DNA of 46,642 nt from Dehalococcoidia bacterium (GTDB taxonomy: Bacteria; Chloroflexota; Dehalococcoidia; GIF9; AB-539-J10): NCBI GenBank assembly GCA_003552465.1, contig PULQ01000091.1, positions 1-46,642 on the forward strand, written 5' to 3'. Numbering within the stretch: position 1 is the first letter of the stretch; every line of letters starts with the position of its first letter. The translations under genes were made by a program, and so were the position numbers. Shown one piece after another: positions 1-9,965 of this stretch. The notes beneath the pieces are model-generated. The model ran no database searches, had not been told where the DNA came from, and saw only the letters and a list, made by a program, of their open reading frames with translations.

Positions 1-31
1 CCTCTCCCAGCATTACCCTGCCAATTATAAC

Positions 32-1144
32 ATGGAAGGGCCTGCTGTCCTCACGATGCTGGCGCTCCTCTTGCGTGTATTGTATGATTGCCCTGCATGT
101 CCGATCCGGGAGCCGATATTGGTCTGGCTTAAGTTCGTTGTCTGTCTTGCCGTCATTCTGTTCGCCGGAACCAGACTTGCCCGTTACGGCGACCTGATTG
201 CCGAGAGGACCGGGCTGGGCCGGATCTGGATAGGCCTGGTGCTTATCGCGTTTGTGACCACCATGCCTGAACTGGCCACCGGCGTGAGTTCGGTGGCACT
301 GATCGGCTCGGCAGACCTGGCTCTGGGTACCCTGCTCGGAAGCTGTTGCTTCAACCTCCTCATCCTGGCCGTTCTGGATGTGGTAAACCGTCGCACACCG
401 GTCTTGACGGTGGCCAGCCTAAGGCACATCGCGGCGGCCGGTTGGGGGGCACTGTTCATCGCCATCGTAGGTGCCGCCATAATCGCCGCCGATAGGTTGC
501 CCTGGTTGTCTGCCGGCTGGGTGGGACTCCCGAGCATACTCATCATGGTGCTGTATCTGCTGCTGATGTGGCGGATGTCCCGCCGTGAGCGGGGTCATCA
601 GTCGCCTGCAGTTCCTCATGACTCTCAGGTTCGTGATGGCTCTCAGGTTCGTGAAGCCCTCTCTTCAAGGGCCGTGGGCATGAGATTCGCGCTTGCTGCG
701 GCGGTGGTGATAGCTGCGGGCATATGGCTGTCGTTTATCGGCGACGAGATAAGCGCCTCTACCGGTCTGGGCGGCACCTTCGTGGGCACCCTGTTTCTGG
801 CGATGACCACCTCTGCACCGGAGATAGTGGTCGCCCTCACCGGCCTGCGGATCGGTGCGGTGGACCTGGCGGTGGCGGGTCTGCTGGGCGCCTGTATGCT
901 GAACATGGCCATCATCCTCCCGGTCGACCTTGCTTATGGTCCGGGCTTGTTGTTCTCATCGGTATCCGGCGGCCACCTGGTCATTGTTCTGGTGGCACTG
1001 CTGATGAACGCGGTCGCCATGATCGGCCTCAGGTTTCGCCAGAGGACCAAGGTGTTCGGAGTATTCGCCTGGTACGCACCTGTCCTGGCCGCACTATACG
1101 CCTTCGGTGGCTATGCGCTGTTTGCATCGGTGACCGCTTTGTGA
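32..1144 (+). CDS. Sodium/calcium exchanger (CaCA) family membrane antiporter
   Basis: Two hydrophobic repeats with CaCA-like alpha motifs (FVTTMPELATGVSSVALIGSADLALGTLLGSCCFNL; AMTTSAPEIVVALTGLRIGAVDLAVAGLLGACMLNM). True start may be downstream of 32. Confidence 0.85.
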   Translation: MEGPAVLTMLALLLRVLYDCPACPIREPILVWLKFVVCLAVILFAGTRLARYGDLIAERTGLGRIWIGLVLIAFVTTMPELATGVSSVALIGSADLALGTLLGSCCFNLLILAVLDVVNRRTPVLTVASLRHIAAAGWGALFIAIVGAAIIAADRLPWLSAGWVGLPSILIMVLYLLLMWRMSRRERGHQSPAVPHDSQVRDGSQVREALSSRAVGMRFALAAAVVIAAGIWLSFIGDEISASTGLGGTFVGTLFLAMTTSAPEIVVALTGLRIGAVDLAVAGLLGACMLNMAIILPVDLAYGPGLLFSSVSGGHLVIVLVALLMNAVAMIGLRFRQRTKVFGVFAWYAPVLAALYAFGGYALFASVTAL

Positions 1145-1189
1145 TACATTGTTGGGGATTTGTGTCCGCTCCGACAGGAGACAAATGCC

Positions 1190-1261
1190 GCCCCTGTAGC
1201 TCAGAGGATAGAGCACTGGCCTCCGGAGCCAGGTGCAAGGGTTCGAGTCCCTTCAGGGGCA
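1190..1261 (+). tRNA. tRNA-Arg (anticodon CCG)
   Basis: Cloverleaf: acceptor GCCCCTG/CAGGGGC, anticodon arm CTGGC-CTCCGGA-GCCAG, T arm AAGGG-TTCGAGT-CCCTT; CCA not encoded. Confidence 0.93.
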
Positions 1262-1288
1262 GTTTTGCGGTGATACTCAGTTTCTCAT

Positions 1289-1846
1289 ATGGCAGAACTC
1301 CTCGAGATAAGGTGGCATGGCAGGGGAGGGCTGGGCGCAGTGACCTCTGCCGAGTTGGTGGCCCGCGCTGCTATCAGCGAAGGCAAGTACGCTCAGTCGT
1401 TTCCCAGTTTCGGCCCCGAGAGAAGAGGAGCTCCTGTTATCGCCTTTCTGAGAGTTAGCGACGAGTTGATCAGGATCAGGACTTCCATCTACGAGCCTGA
1501 CATCGCTGTTATCCTCGATCCGGGGCTGTTGCGCGCGGTTGATGTCACGTCAGGTCTTAAGGACAATGGCACGATCATCATCAACTCCAGGAAAAGCCCT
1601 GATGAACTCAAGTCGGAATTCGGCTTCGACTGGCCGGTGGCAGCCGTGGATGCCACTAAGATCGCCAGGGAGACCATCGGTCTGCCGATAACCAACACAG
1701 CCATGATCGGGGCATTGTTGAGGATCGTCGATGTCGTGAGCATCGGCTCTCTGAAGGCCCAGTTTGAAGAGCGGTTCGGGCTGCGGGCCAAAGGCAATGT
1801 CGAGGCCATGAAAAGGGCGTTCGATGCTACGGAGATAAAGGCATAG
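1289..1846 (+). CDS. 2-oxoacid (pyruvate-type):ferredoxin oxidoreductase, gamma subunit
   Basis: EIRWHGRGGLGAVTSAELVARAA...SFPSFGPERRGAPV motif typical of POR gamma; first gene of a four-subunit set. Confidence 0.9.
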   Translation: MAELLEIRWHGRGGLGAVTSAELVARAAISEGKYAQSFPSFGPERRGAPVIAFLRVSDELIRIRTSIYEPDIAVILDPGLLRAVDVTSGLKDNGTIIINSRKSPDELKSEFGFDWPVAAVDATKIARETIGLPITNTAMIGALLRIVDVVSIGSLKAQFEERFGLRAKGNVEAMKRAFDATEIKA

Positions 1847-1848
1847 CA

Positions 1849-2136
1849 ATGACAGATAAGCCGACCTGGAAGGATATGCACATCGGCAACATCATCACAG
1901 ATCCCGGTAATGCGAGCTTCCGCAGAACCGGCGACTGGAGGACCGAGAAGCCGGTCCTGGATAAGGAGATGTGTGTAAGATGTGCCCTATGCTGGATCGA
2001 CTGCCCCGATGGGGCCATAAGGCCCTGTGACGACGGATACTATGAGGCCGATCTCCACTACTGTAAAGGATGCGGAATATGCGCCAGGATATGCCCCGCG
2101 GGAGCGATATTGATGGAGGAGGAAGGGGAGCAATGA
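1849..2136 (+). CDS. 2-oxoacid:ferredoxin oxidoreductase, delta (2x[4Fe-4S]) subunit
   Basis: CVRCALCWIDCPDGAI...CKGCGICARICPAGAI ferredoxin motifs; ATGA overlap with next gene. Confidence 0.92.
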   Translation: MTDKPTWKDMHIGNIITDPGNASFRRTGDWRTEKPVLDKEMCVRCALCWIDCPDGAIRPCDDGYYEADLHYCKGCGICARICPAGAILMEEEGEQ

Positions 2137-3302
2137 GCAAGAGAGTAGCGCTGGAAGCTTCACACGCCGTCGCCGAGGCAGCAAGAATGGCCAACGTGGA
2201 TGTGATCTCCGCGTACCCGATAACACCCCAGACCCATATTCCAGAGCGCCTTGCCGAGATGGTGGCTGATGGCGAACTGAACGCCGCCTACATTCCCGTG
2301 GAGTCCGAGCACTCCGCTATGAGTGCCTGCCTTGGAGCCGCAGCGATAGGAGCCAGGACCTTCACTGCCACTGCCGGTCCCGGGCTGGAGTACATGCACA
2401 ATGTCCTGTACGTAGCCCCTTCCATGCGCTTACCCGTGGTCATGACGGTGGCCAACCGTGCCCTATCTGCGCCGATAAGCATCTGGGGAGACCACTCGGA
2501 TGTCATGGCCGTCCGGGATACCGGCTGGATACAGGTGTTCTGCCAGAACAGTCAGGAGGCGTTCGACCTGACCATATGGGCGTTCCGTGTTGGCGAGGAC
2601 CGCAGCGTCCTCTTCCCGGTCATGGTTCACCTTGACGGCTTCCCCCTGTCCCATGTCGTCGAACCCATGTTTCTGCCGGGTCAGGCAGACGTTGACAGGT
2701 TCCTTCCCAGGTTTCAGTATCCGTATCCGCTTGATCCCGATAGACCGATGACCCATGGAGCCCTCGGCCCCCCGGACATCTACTCTGAGGCCAAACTGGC
2801 GCAGGAGATGGCACTGCAGGAGTCAAGAAACGTGATACTGCAGGCATGGAAGGAGTTCGAAGACGTCTTCGGTCGTCGCTATAGCCCTGTTGAGGAGTAC
2901 AGAACCGAGGGAGCTGAGACACTCCTGCTCGCCATGGGCAGTTACACCGAGACTGCTAAGATCGTGATCGACCAGAGGAGAGACCATGGTGAGGCGATCG
3001 GCCTGATCAGCATTCGTCTGTGGAGACCCTTCCCATACGAGGAGCTTCGTCGAGCTGTGAAGGGCGCCGGCCGGCTGATAGTTTTCGACAGATGCATCTC
3101 TTTCGGTATGGGGGGGCCGGTCTTCTCGGAGGTCAGATCGGCATTGTATGATGAAGACAGGAGGCCGAAGGTCGTTGGCTTTGTTGGAGGCCTCGGCGGT
3201 AGAGATGTCCCCGAAAAGGAGTTCGGATACCTGATCGACCGGGGGAAGGAAGTCGCGGACAGGGGATCCGACAGGATGATGGAGACCGTTGGTATAAGAT
3301 GA
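2133..3302 (+). CDS. 2-oxoacid:ferredoxin oxidoreductase, alpha subunit
   Basis: ISAYPITPQTHIPERLAEM... and ATAGPGLEYMHNVLY POR alpha motifs; ATG at 2133 overlaps the delta stop (the ORF-track start at 2070 is too long). Confidence 0.92.
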   Translation: MSKRVALEASHAVAEAARMANVDVISAYPITPQTHIPERLAEMVADGELNAAYIPVESEHSAMSACLGAAAIGARTFTATAGPGLEYMHNVLYVAPSMRLPVVMTVANRALSAPISIWGDHSDVMAVRDTGWIQVFCQNSQEAFDLTIWAFRVGEDRSVLFPVMVHLDGFPLSHVVEPMFLPGQADVDRFLPRFQYPYPLDPDRPMTHGALGPPDIYSEAKLAQEMALQESRNVILQAWKEFEDVFGRRYSPVEEYRTEGAETLLLAMGSYTETAKIVIDQRRDHGEAIGLISIRLWRPFPYEELRRAVKGAGRLIVFDRCISFGMGGPVFSEVRSALYDEDRRPKVVGFVGGLGGRDVPEKEFGYLIDRGKEVADRGSDRMMETVGIR

Positions 3303-4255
3303 AGACGCAAGAAGCGAAGAGGAAATCCGTTAAGTTCGCCGATGGTGAGGTAACGACCACCGAGTTCCTGGCCGAGGGCCACAACTTCTGCACCGGCTGC
3401 GGGGAGTCCCTGGGCATAAGGATGGCCCTGAAGGCCCTGGGAGAGAACGTCATCGCGGTCAACGCCACCGGCTGTGCCGAGGTGTGTACTACTCCGCTCC
3501 CGTATACATCATGGCGCATCCCCTGGATCCACACTCTGTTCGAGAACGTGGGCGCTGTGGTCTCCGGGGTGGAGGTAGGCCTGAAGATACTGGTCAGCAA
3601 GGGCAGGATAGAAGATAGAGGCATCAAGTGTGTGGCGATGGGTGGAGATGGCGCCACCAGCGACATCGGCCTCCAGGCCCTGTCCGGCGCCTTCGAAAGG
3701 GGGCATGACTTTCTCTACATATGCTGGGACAACGAGGCCTACATGAACACCGGAATCCAGAGATCGAGTGCCACACCCTATGGAGCCGCCACCACGACGG
3801 CTCCCGCAGGCAAGCAGAGCATCGGACAGATCACACGCAAGAAGAACATGCCCGCCATTGCAGCCGCTCATGACATACCATACGTGGCCACCGCCTCTCC
3901 CAGTTACCGCATGGATCTCATGAAGAAGATCAAGAAAGGGGCCGAGACCGAAGGCCCGGCCTATGTGCATGTCCTTGTCCCCTGCCCGACCGGTTGGAGG
4001 CACGGAGGAGAGGTGACCATCGAACTCGGTAAGCTGGCTGTGCAGACCGGAATCTTCCCGCTCTACGAGATTGAGAACGGACGCTACAAGCTCAATGCCG
4101 ATCCTCCCGAACTGAAGCCGGTCAAAGAGTATCTCAAGATGCAGGGACGGTATCGACATCTGTCGGATGCCGACATCGAGAAGATCCAGGCGATGGTCAA
4201 TGCTGACTATGCCAGGCTAAAGGAGAAGGTGGCAGCCTCTTCTGCCTCCAGTTGA
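3299..4255 (+). CDS. 2-oxoacid:ferredoxin oxidoreductase, beta (TPP-binding) subunit
   Basis: FCTGCGESLGIRMALKALG, GDGATSDIGLQALSGAFERGHDFLYICWDNEAYMNTGIQRS TPP-binding motif; ATGA overlaps on both sides. Confidence 0.93.
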   Translation: MKTQEAKRKSVKFADGEVTTTEFLAEGHNFCTGCGESLGIRMALKALGENVIAVNATGCAEVCTTPLPYTSWRIPWIHTLFENVGAVVSGVEVGLKILVSKGRIEDRGIKCVAMGGDGATSDIGLQALSGAFERGHDFLYICWDNEAYMNTGIQRSSATPYGAATTTAPAGKQSIGQITRKKNMPAIAAAHDIPYVATASPSYRMDLMKKIKKGAETEGPAYVHVLVPCPTGWRHGGEVTIELGKLAVQTGIFPLYEIENGRYKLNADPPELKPVKEYLKMQGRYRHLSDADIEKIQAMVNADYARLKEKVAASSASS

Positions 4256-4755
4256 GAACTATGAAGGCGGCGGTTTCAAGAGCGCAAACCAAGGGCTCGA
4301 CCAGAGCGTCAAGAGCGGTAAAGAAGACCGTCGGTCGCTACAACGCCGATCCGGATATGCTGATCCAGATCCTTCTGGATCTTCAGACCACGCTGGGGTG
4401 GTTGTCCCCGGGGGTGCTGGCCGATGTGAGCGAGCAACTGGGGGTACCCGTCAGCCGGGTCTACCACATCGCCAGCTTCTACAAGGCCTTTAGCCTTGTG
4501 CCGAGGGGACGGCACATCATCAAGGTATGCATGGGTACGGCATGTCAGGTGCGGGGTGCGCCCCAGCTCGTTAACGTGATTGCCTCTATGCTCAACATGA
4601 AGCCTGGGGAGACCTCGGAGGACAGGCGGTTCACACTGGAAACGGTCAACTGCCTCGGATGCTGTGCCATGGGTCCTGTGATTGCTGTTGACGGCGTGTA
4701 TCATAGCAAGCCCACGACTGAAGATCTGAGGTCGATCTTCAAGGGCGCCAGGTGA
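4252..4755 (+). CDS. NuoE/HydC-like thioredoxin-fold [2Fe-2S] subunit
   Basis: CMGTACQVRGA...ETVNCLGCCAMGPVIAVDG NuoE motif; overlaps flanking genes. Confidence 0.92.
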   Translation: MRTMKAAVSRAQTKGSTRASRAVKKTVGRYNADPDMLIQILLDLQTTLGWLSPGVLADVSEQLGVPVSRVYHIASFYKAFSLVPRGRHIIKVCMGTACQVRGAPQLVNVIASMLNMKPGETSEDRRFTLETVNCLGCCAMGPVIAVDGVYHSKPTTEDLRSIFKGAR

Positions 4756-6695
4756 TGACAGATATGAATGACAACAGGCTTTCGTCAGCCAAGCAGCTTG
4801 AAACGCTAAGGAAGACGATCCTTTCGAAGCGCGACGCTGAGAAGCCCATTATCACCGTATGCACAGGCACCGCCTGCCAGGCCTACGGCTCGCTCGAGAT
4901 ATACCGGAGATTTGTCGAGGAACTCGAAAGGCAGGGCGTGGAGGGCTCCGTGCTGGAGACCAAATCCACCGGGTGTCATGGGTTCTGCGAGCAGGGCCCG
5001 GTTGTCGTGATCTTCCCCCGAGAGATCTGCTACGTCAGAGTGCAGCTTGACGATGTCCCGGAGATAGTATCGACAACGGTGGCCGGCGGAGACGTCATCG
5101 AGAGACTGGTATATCGCGACCCCAACACGCAGGAGGCCATACCGAAGGAGTCCGACATCCCGTTCTACAAGCGCCAGATGCGTCTCGTGTTCGGGAACAA
5201 CAGGTACATCGACCCTAGGGAGATAGACGATTACATAGCACTCGGTGGTTACGCCGCGCTATCCAAAGCCCTGCTTCGGATGACCCCCGGGGAGGTGCTG
5301 GAGGAGATCAAGGAATCCAACTTGAGGGGAAGGGGAGGTGGAGGATTTCCCGCGGGACTCAAGTGGGAGACCACCAGGGATGCCTCCACGGGCAGCAAGT
5401 ACGTGATAGTCAACTGCGATGAGGGGGACCCGGGAGCCTATATGGACAGGGCGATCATGGAGGGGAATCCGCACGCAGTACTGGAGGGACTGGTCATCGG
5501 TGCCTATGCCATCGGGTCGCACGACGGTTTCGTCTATGTCCGACAGGAGTATCCGATCGCGTACGAGAACACGATGAACGCCATCGACCAGGCCAGGGAT
5601 TACGGATTACTGGGAAGCGACATCCTCGGCTCGGGCTTCGATTTCGAAGTCGTTGTTCACCGTGGCGCGGGAGCTTTTGTCTCCGGAGAGTCAACCGCCC
5701 TCATGAGTGCCATAGAAGGAAAGGTGGGCGAGCCCAGGATGAAGTACATCCGCACCGCTGTCAGCGGAGTCAAGGGAATGCCGACCTGCCTGAACAACGT
5801 AGAGACCTGGGCCAATGTCCCGCTCATCATCGAGAGGGGAGCCGGGTGGTTCAAATCCATCGGTACCGAGGGATCTAAGGGCACCAAGATCTTCTCGCTG
5901 GTCGGCAAGGTGAACAACACAGGGCTGGTCGAAGTTCCCATGGGTATGACCCTGCGCCAGTTGATCTATGATATCGGCGGAGGCATACCGCAGGGGAAGA
6001 AGTTCAAGGCAGTTCAAACGGGAGGGCCCTCGGGAGGGGTGCTGCCCGAGCAGTATCTGGATACGCCGATCGACTTCGATGAGCTTACCGGGCTCGGTTC
6101 AATGATGGGTTCCGGCGGTATGGTGGTGATGGATGAGGACACATGCATGGTTGATACCGCCAGGTATTTCGTCAGCTTCTGTTGCGATGAGTCCTGCGGA
6201 CAGTGCATTCCCTGTCGTGAGGGACTGCGGACGCTGCGCGACATCCTTACCGATATCTGTGAGGGGAAGGGCAAAGGAGGGGATATCGAGGCTATTGAGG
6301 ATATCGCGGAGGTGATGGAGGATGCTTCTCTTTGCGCTCTGGGCGGCACCGCCGCCAACCCGGTTCTTACCACTCTCAAGTACTTCAGGGATGAGTACGA
6401 GGCTCACATAAAGGAGAACCGCTGTCCGGCAGAGGCCTGCAAAGCGCTGACCTCTTACTACGTCGACCCCGCGAAGTGTAGTGCGTGTATGATATGCCTC
6501 AGGGCATGTCCTACCGAAGCCATCCACGGCGAGAAGGGCATAGTACACTGGATAGACCAGGAGAAGTGCATCAAGTGCACCACCTGCTATGAGGTATGTC
6601 CTACCCGGTTCAGTGCCGTGCGTCGCCTGTCGGGAGAGCCTCTGCCCCCGCCTCCCGCTCCCGGAACAAAGGTTACACGTGAGAAGAAGAGGTAG
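4752..6695 (+). CDS. NuoF/HydB-like FMN/NAD(H)-binding diaphorase subunit with N-terminal [2Fe-2S] and C-terminal 2x[4Fe-4S] domains
   Basis: N-term CTGTACQAYGS...GCHGFCEQGP; NuoF core SNLRGRGGGGFPAGLKW...NCDEGDPGAYMDR; CGQCIPCREG; C-term CSACMICLRACPTEAI...CIKCTTCYEVCP. Confidence 0.93.
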   Translation: MMTDMNDNRLSSAKQLETLRKTILSKRDAEKPIITVCTGTACQAYGSLEIYRRFVEELERQGVEGSVLETKSTGCHGFCEQGPVVVIFPREICYVRVQLDDVPEIVSTTVAGGDVIERLVYRDPNTQEAIPKESDIPFYKRQMRLVFGNNRYIDPREIDDYIALGGYAALSKALLRMTPGEVLEEIKESNLRGRGGGGFPAGLKWETTRDASTGSKYVIVNCDEGDPGAYMDRAIMEGNPHAVLEGLVIGAYAIGSHDGFVYVRQEYPIAYENTMNAIDQARDYGLLGSDILGSGFDFEVVVHRGAGAFVSGESTALMSAIEGKVGEPRMKYIRTAVSGVKGMPTCLNNVETWANVPLIIERGAGWFKSIGTEGSKGTKIFSLVGKVNNTGLVEVPMGMTLRQLIYDIGGGIPQGKKFKAVQTGGPSGGVLPEQYLDTPIDFDELTGLGSMMGSGGMVVMDEDTCMVDTARYFVSFCCDESCGQCIPCREGLRTLRDILTDICEGKGKGGDIEAIEDIAEVMEDASLCALGGTAANPVLTTLKYFRDEYEAHIKENRCPAEACKALTSYYVDPAKCSACMICLRACPTEAIHGEKGIVHWIDQEKCIKCTTCYEVCPTRFSAVRRLSGEPLPPPPAPGTKVTREKKR

Positions 6696-6701
6696 ACTCG
6701 C

Positions 6702-7331
6702 ATGACGATAACACTCCAGATAGACGGAAAAGAGGTCAAGGCAGAGTCAGGGGTGACTGTGCTCGAGGCGGCCCGGCAGGCCGGCGTGCATATACCGACG
6801 CTCTGCGAGCACGACAGGCTGATGCCTTACGGTGTCTGCCGGATCTGCTGTGTGGAGGTGGAGAAGAAAGGGAGGAAGCGGATAGTTGTCTCATGCGGAT
6901 ACCCCGTCGAGAATGGATTGGTAGTCACCACCCGTTCTCCCAGGATCGACCGGATCAGGAAAGTCCTGATCGAATTGGTGGCCCCCACTGCGATGGCCGA
7001 CGGACTTCTGGCCGGTGAGATGAAGAAGATAGCCACCGAATACGGCGCCGACATCCACAGATTCGAGTCGCGGTTCACCGGCAAGCCGATAAGATGCATT
7101 CTCTGCGGAAAATGCGTACGTTACTGTGACGAGGTCGTCGGGAAGCAGGCCATCGGCTTTGTGGGCAGAGGAGTTGACCGCAGAGCAGTGTTCTTCCCGG
7201 AGCAGGCCCGGGCTTGCCTCACCTGTGAGGCCTGCTTCAACCTGTGTCCCACGGGAAAGATTGCTGCGGACACTGATTTTGTGGTGTTCGACGGCTTCTC
7301 AGTGGACGACTACTCCTCTGGAGAGCTCTAA
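6702..7331 (+). CDS. HoxU/NuoG-N-like [2Fe-2S]/[4Fe-4S] subunit
   Basis: IPTLCEHDRLMPYGVCRICCVEV [2Fe-2S]; CILCGKCVRYCDEVVGKQAIGFVGRG; ACLTCEACFNLCPTGKI. Short (209 aa), without a catalytic hydrogenase or NuoG C-terminal domain. Confidence 0.88.
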   Translation: MTITLQIDGKEVKAESGVTVLEAARQAGVHIPTLCEHDRLMPYGVCRICCVEVEKKGRKRIVVSCGYPVENGLVVTTRSPRIDRIRKVLIELVAPTAMADGLLAGEMKKIATEYGADIHRFESRFTGKPIRCILCGKCVRYCDEVVGKQAIGFVGRGVDRRAVFFPEQARACLTCEACFNLCPTGKIAADTDFVVFDGFSVDDYSSGEL

Positions 7332-7436
7332 TCCTTGAGCCGTTGCCCCCTCTATTGTTTTTGCATATAATGGTCTTCTGATCTGCCCGCTTACCTGTGC
7401 CAAAAAGCATGACATTCAGCGGGCGGCTGTAGTTCA

Positions 7437-7512
<76 letters not shown>

Positions 7513-7618
7513 GGATCGTCTCAGGCTCACCTTTCAGCGCTCCGGCGGCTTCATCTGTGCGCATCCCGCAGGGTGCAGGCATTGCACCGTAGCTCTGCCC
7601 GACACGGCCGATCAACTG

Positions 7619-8620
7619 CTATTCGCTGACTTCGGTCACCCTGCGGGGCTTGAAGAGCCCCACATCCGCCAGGCCGGAGGCAACTTCCTGCGCCTCCTGT
7701 ACCGTTCTGTCAATCAACTCCCTGACGGTCGGAATATCCCGGATCAGCCCCACTACCTGTCCCACGCTGACCAGGCCGTTGTCGACATCGCCGGATTCGA
7801 GAAGACCCAGTCCGGCCTTGCCGCTGATAAGCGACTCCAGTTGATGTATGTCGGCTCCCTGCTGCTCGAGTTCGAGAACCTTGTCGGCCGTGGCGTTCCT
7901 CATCATTCTCATCGTGTTACGGAACGACCTGAGCAGCAACACCGTGTCACGCTCTGAAGCTGTTGTGAGTAACTCCTTCACCCTTGTATGTGCCGGTGCT
8001 TCTTTGGTTGCCATGAAGCGGGTGCCCATGTTCACAGCCTCTGCTCCCAGTGCCAGGGCGGCAACAAGGCCACGCCCATCGCCGAAACCGCCGGAAGCGA
8101 TGACTGGTATCTCTACGGCATCGGCGGTGAGCGGGATCAGGACAAGAGACGTGATGTCCTCTTCGCCAGGGTGTCCCGCACACTCAAAGCCGTCAATGCT
8201 CACCGCATCGCATCCTATTCGCTGGGCCGTGCGGGCGAAGCGAACCGCCGTGCACTTGTGTATTACCTTTACACCCGCAGCCTTGAAACGCTCCATGTAG
8301 GGTTCCGGGCTTCTACCCGCGGTTTCCACTATCCTCACCCCGGAGTTGATCACTGTGTCTATGTACCCATCGATATCGACAGGACGGAATGTGGGCATGA
8401 GTGTTATGTTCACCCCAAAGGGCCTGTCTGTCAGATCCCTGGTCTTCTCTATCTCAGCTGCCAGGTCCTTCGGACTCGAGAATGTGAAAGCTGTGATGAT
8501 ACCCAGACCGCCGGCGTTGGATACTGCTGAGACCAGTTCAGCCCGCGAAATCCACATCATGCCGCCCTGAATTATCGGATGTTTGATGCCAAAAAGCTTG
8601 GTTATGCGTGTATCAAGCAT
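7619..8620 (-). CDS. Nitronate monooxygenase / FabK-like FMN-dependent TIM-barrel protein
   Basis: MLDTRITKLFGIKHPIIQGGMMWIS...AVSNAGGLGIITA...VIASGGFGDGRGLVAALALGAEAVNMGTRFMATKEA; start trimmed to 8620 after a GAGGGAG ribosome-binding site. Confidence 0.88.
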   Translation of the reverse strand: MLDTRITKLFGIKHPIIQGGMMWISRAELVSAVSNAGGLGIITAFTFSSPKDLAAEIEKTRDLTDRPFGVNITLMPTFRPVDIDGYIDTVINSGVRIVETAGRSPEPYMERFKAAGVKVIHKCTAVRFARTAQRIGCDAVSIDGFECAGHPGEEDITSLVLIPLTADAVEIPVIASGGFGDGRGLVAALALGAEAVNMGTRFMATKEAPAHTRVKELLTTASERDTVLLLRSFRNTMRMMRNATADKVLELEQQGADIHQLESLISGKAGLGLLESGDVDNGLVSVGQVVGLIRDIPTVRELIDRTVQEAQEVASGLADVGLFKPRRVTEVSE

Positions 8621-8936
8621 TCTCCCTCCTCGTTCTGAGTACTTAGCCACGATTATATCATCCGAGCCCTCGATCGGGCACATCCGGGCTGTCACAGATC
8701 TCCGTCCATAATGTGCGCTTGGCGGCTTACGACAAGCTGTTGTTCAGTCATCATGGCTGTCGGGTCATCACACTTCACGGCTCAATAGCGGTATGCTGGC
8801 GGGTACACAGCGTCTTACTGCGCACGACCGGACATCAGTCAGTACATGAGCCTGCTCTGCCTCCTTTGCACGCGGAATATGCCGGTGCTATACTGGGAAG
8901 GTTTCCCTTCTACCAGCTTCACGGAGGGCTCCATAG

Positions 8937-9608
8937 ATGAAGATCAATGTGATGACCGATGTCCTGGAGGCGAATGACCGCATAGCTGATGGTAACAGGC
9001 AGGTGTTTGACTCGAACAAGAACCTTGTTCTCAACCTTATGAGTTCGCCCGGGGCCGGTAAGACGGCCTTGCTGGAGAGGACAGCCTCGGCACTGAAGGG
9101 AAAACTCCGTCTCGGAGTGATAGTGGGGGATCTCGAGACTACGCGTGATGCAGATAGGCTGGAGAAGCAGGGCATTCCCGTAGTGCAGTTGACCACAGGC
9201 AGTGCCTGTCACCTTGATGCCAACATGATTGCCGTCGCACTGAGTCGTCTTGACCTATCCGCAATCGATGTGCTTGTCATCGAGAACGTGGGAAACCTGG
9301 TCTGCCCCGCGGAGTTCAGACTGGGCGAAGACGTCAAGGTCATGATCCTGAGCGTTACCGAAGGTGACGAGAAGCCTCTCAAGTACCCGGTCATCTTCAG
9401 GGAGTCCTCGCTGCTGATAATCAACAAGATCGATCTTCTCAAGCACACCGATTTCCACATGGATGAGGCAAAGGCGAATGCAAGGAAGACCCATCCCGAC
9501 CTGGAGATCCTGGATGTATCATGTGTAACCGGCGAGGGGGTCTCAGAGTGGGTTGACTGGCTTTGCCGGCGCTACCGGGAGAAGTTCGGAGCCAGCATCC
9601 GTGCATGA
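8937..9608 (+). CDS. hypB: Hydrogenase/urease-type nickel incorporation GTPase HypB
   Basis: LNLMSSPGAGKTALLERT Walker A; GDLETTRDADRL; ENVGNLVCPAEFRLGED; NKIDLL. Confidence 0.93.
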   Translation: MKINVMTDVLEANDRIADGNRQVFDSNKNLVLNLMSSPGAGKTALLERTASALKGKLRLGVIVGDLETTRDADRLEKQGIPVVQLTTGSACHLDANMIAVALSRLDLSAIDVLVIENVGNLVCPAEFRLGEDVKVMILSVTEGDEKPLKYPVIFRESSLLIINKIDLLKHTDFHMDEAKANARKTHPDLEILDVSCVTGEGVSEWVDWLCRRYREKFGASIRA

Positions 9609-9942
9609 GATGGCGATCGCCCGCAGCATAGTAGACATCGCTGTTGCGGCAGCCGGAACGGAGAACGCGAGGAGAGTCGTCAGGGTCAATGTCCTTGCGG
9701 GAGAGTTGAGGGCGATCATCCCCTCGCAGCTCATCCTCTACTTCGGTCTAGTGTCCCGGGATACCATTGCCGAGGGATCTCATCTCAGCCTGGAGACCGC
9801 CCCGCTTGTCGGGAGGTGTGCGGGCTGCGGCGATGAGTTTTCGCTTAAGGATCTCACGCTGGTCTGTCCTGTATGCCGCGGACAGGACATCGAGATGATC
9901 AGCGGTACAGAACTGCGGGTTAAGGACATAGAAGTTGAGTAG
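9601..9942 (+). CDS. hypA: Hydrogenase maturation nickel metallochaperone HypA
   Basis: GTG start at 9601 gives the canonical (M)HEMAIARSIVDIA N-terminus; CAGC...CPVC zinc site; overlaps the hypB end. Confidence 0.92.
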   Translation: MHEMAIARSIVDIAVAAAGTENARRVVRVNVLAGELRAIIPSQLILYFGLVSRDTIAEGSHLSLETAPLVGRCAGCGDEFSLKDLTLVCPVCRGQDIEMISGTELRVKDIEVE

Positions 9943-9965
9943 TCTGTCTAGAGGAGGTTTGTCCC

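Noticed and set aside
606-660. Short direct repeat (CATGACTCTCAGGTTCGTGATGGCTCTCAGGTTCGTGA) in the antiporter gene
   Set aside because: In-frame duplication in the cytoplasmic linker (DSQVRDGSQVRE); likely neutral linker variation.
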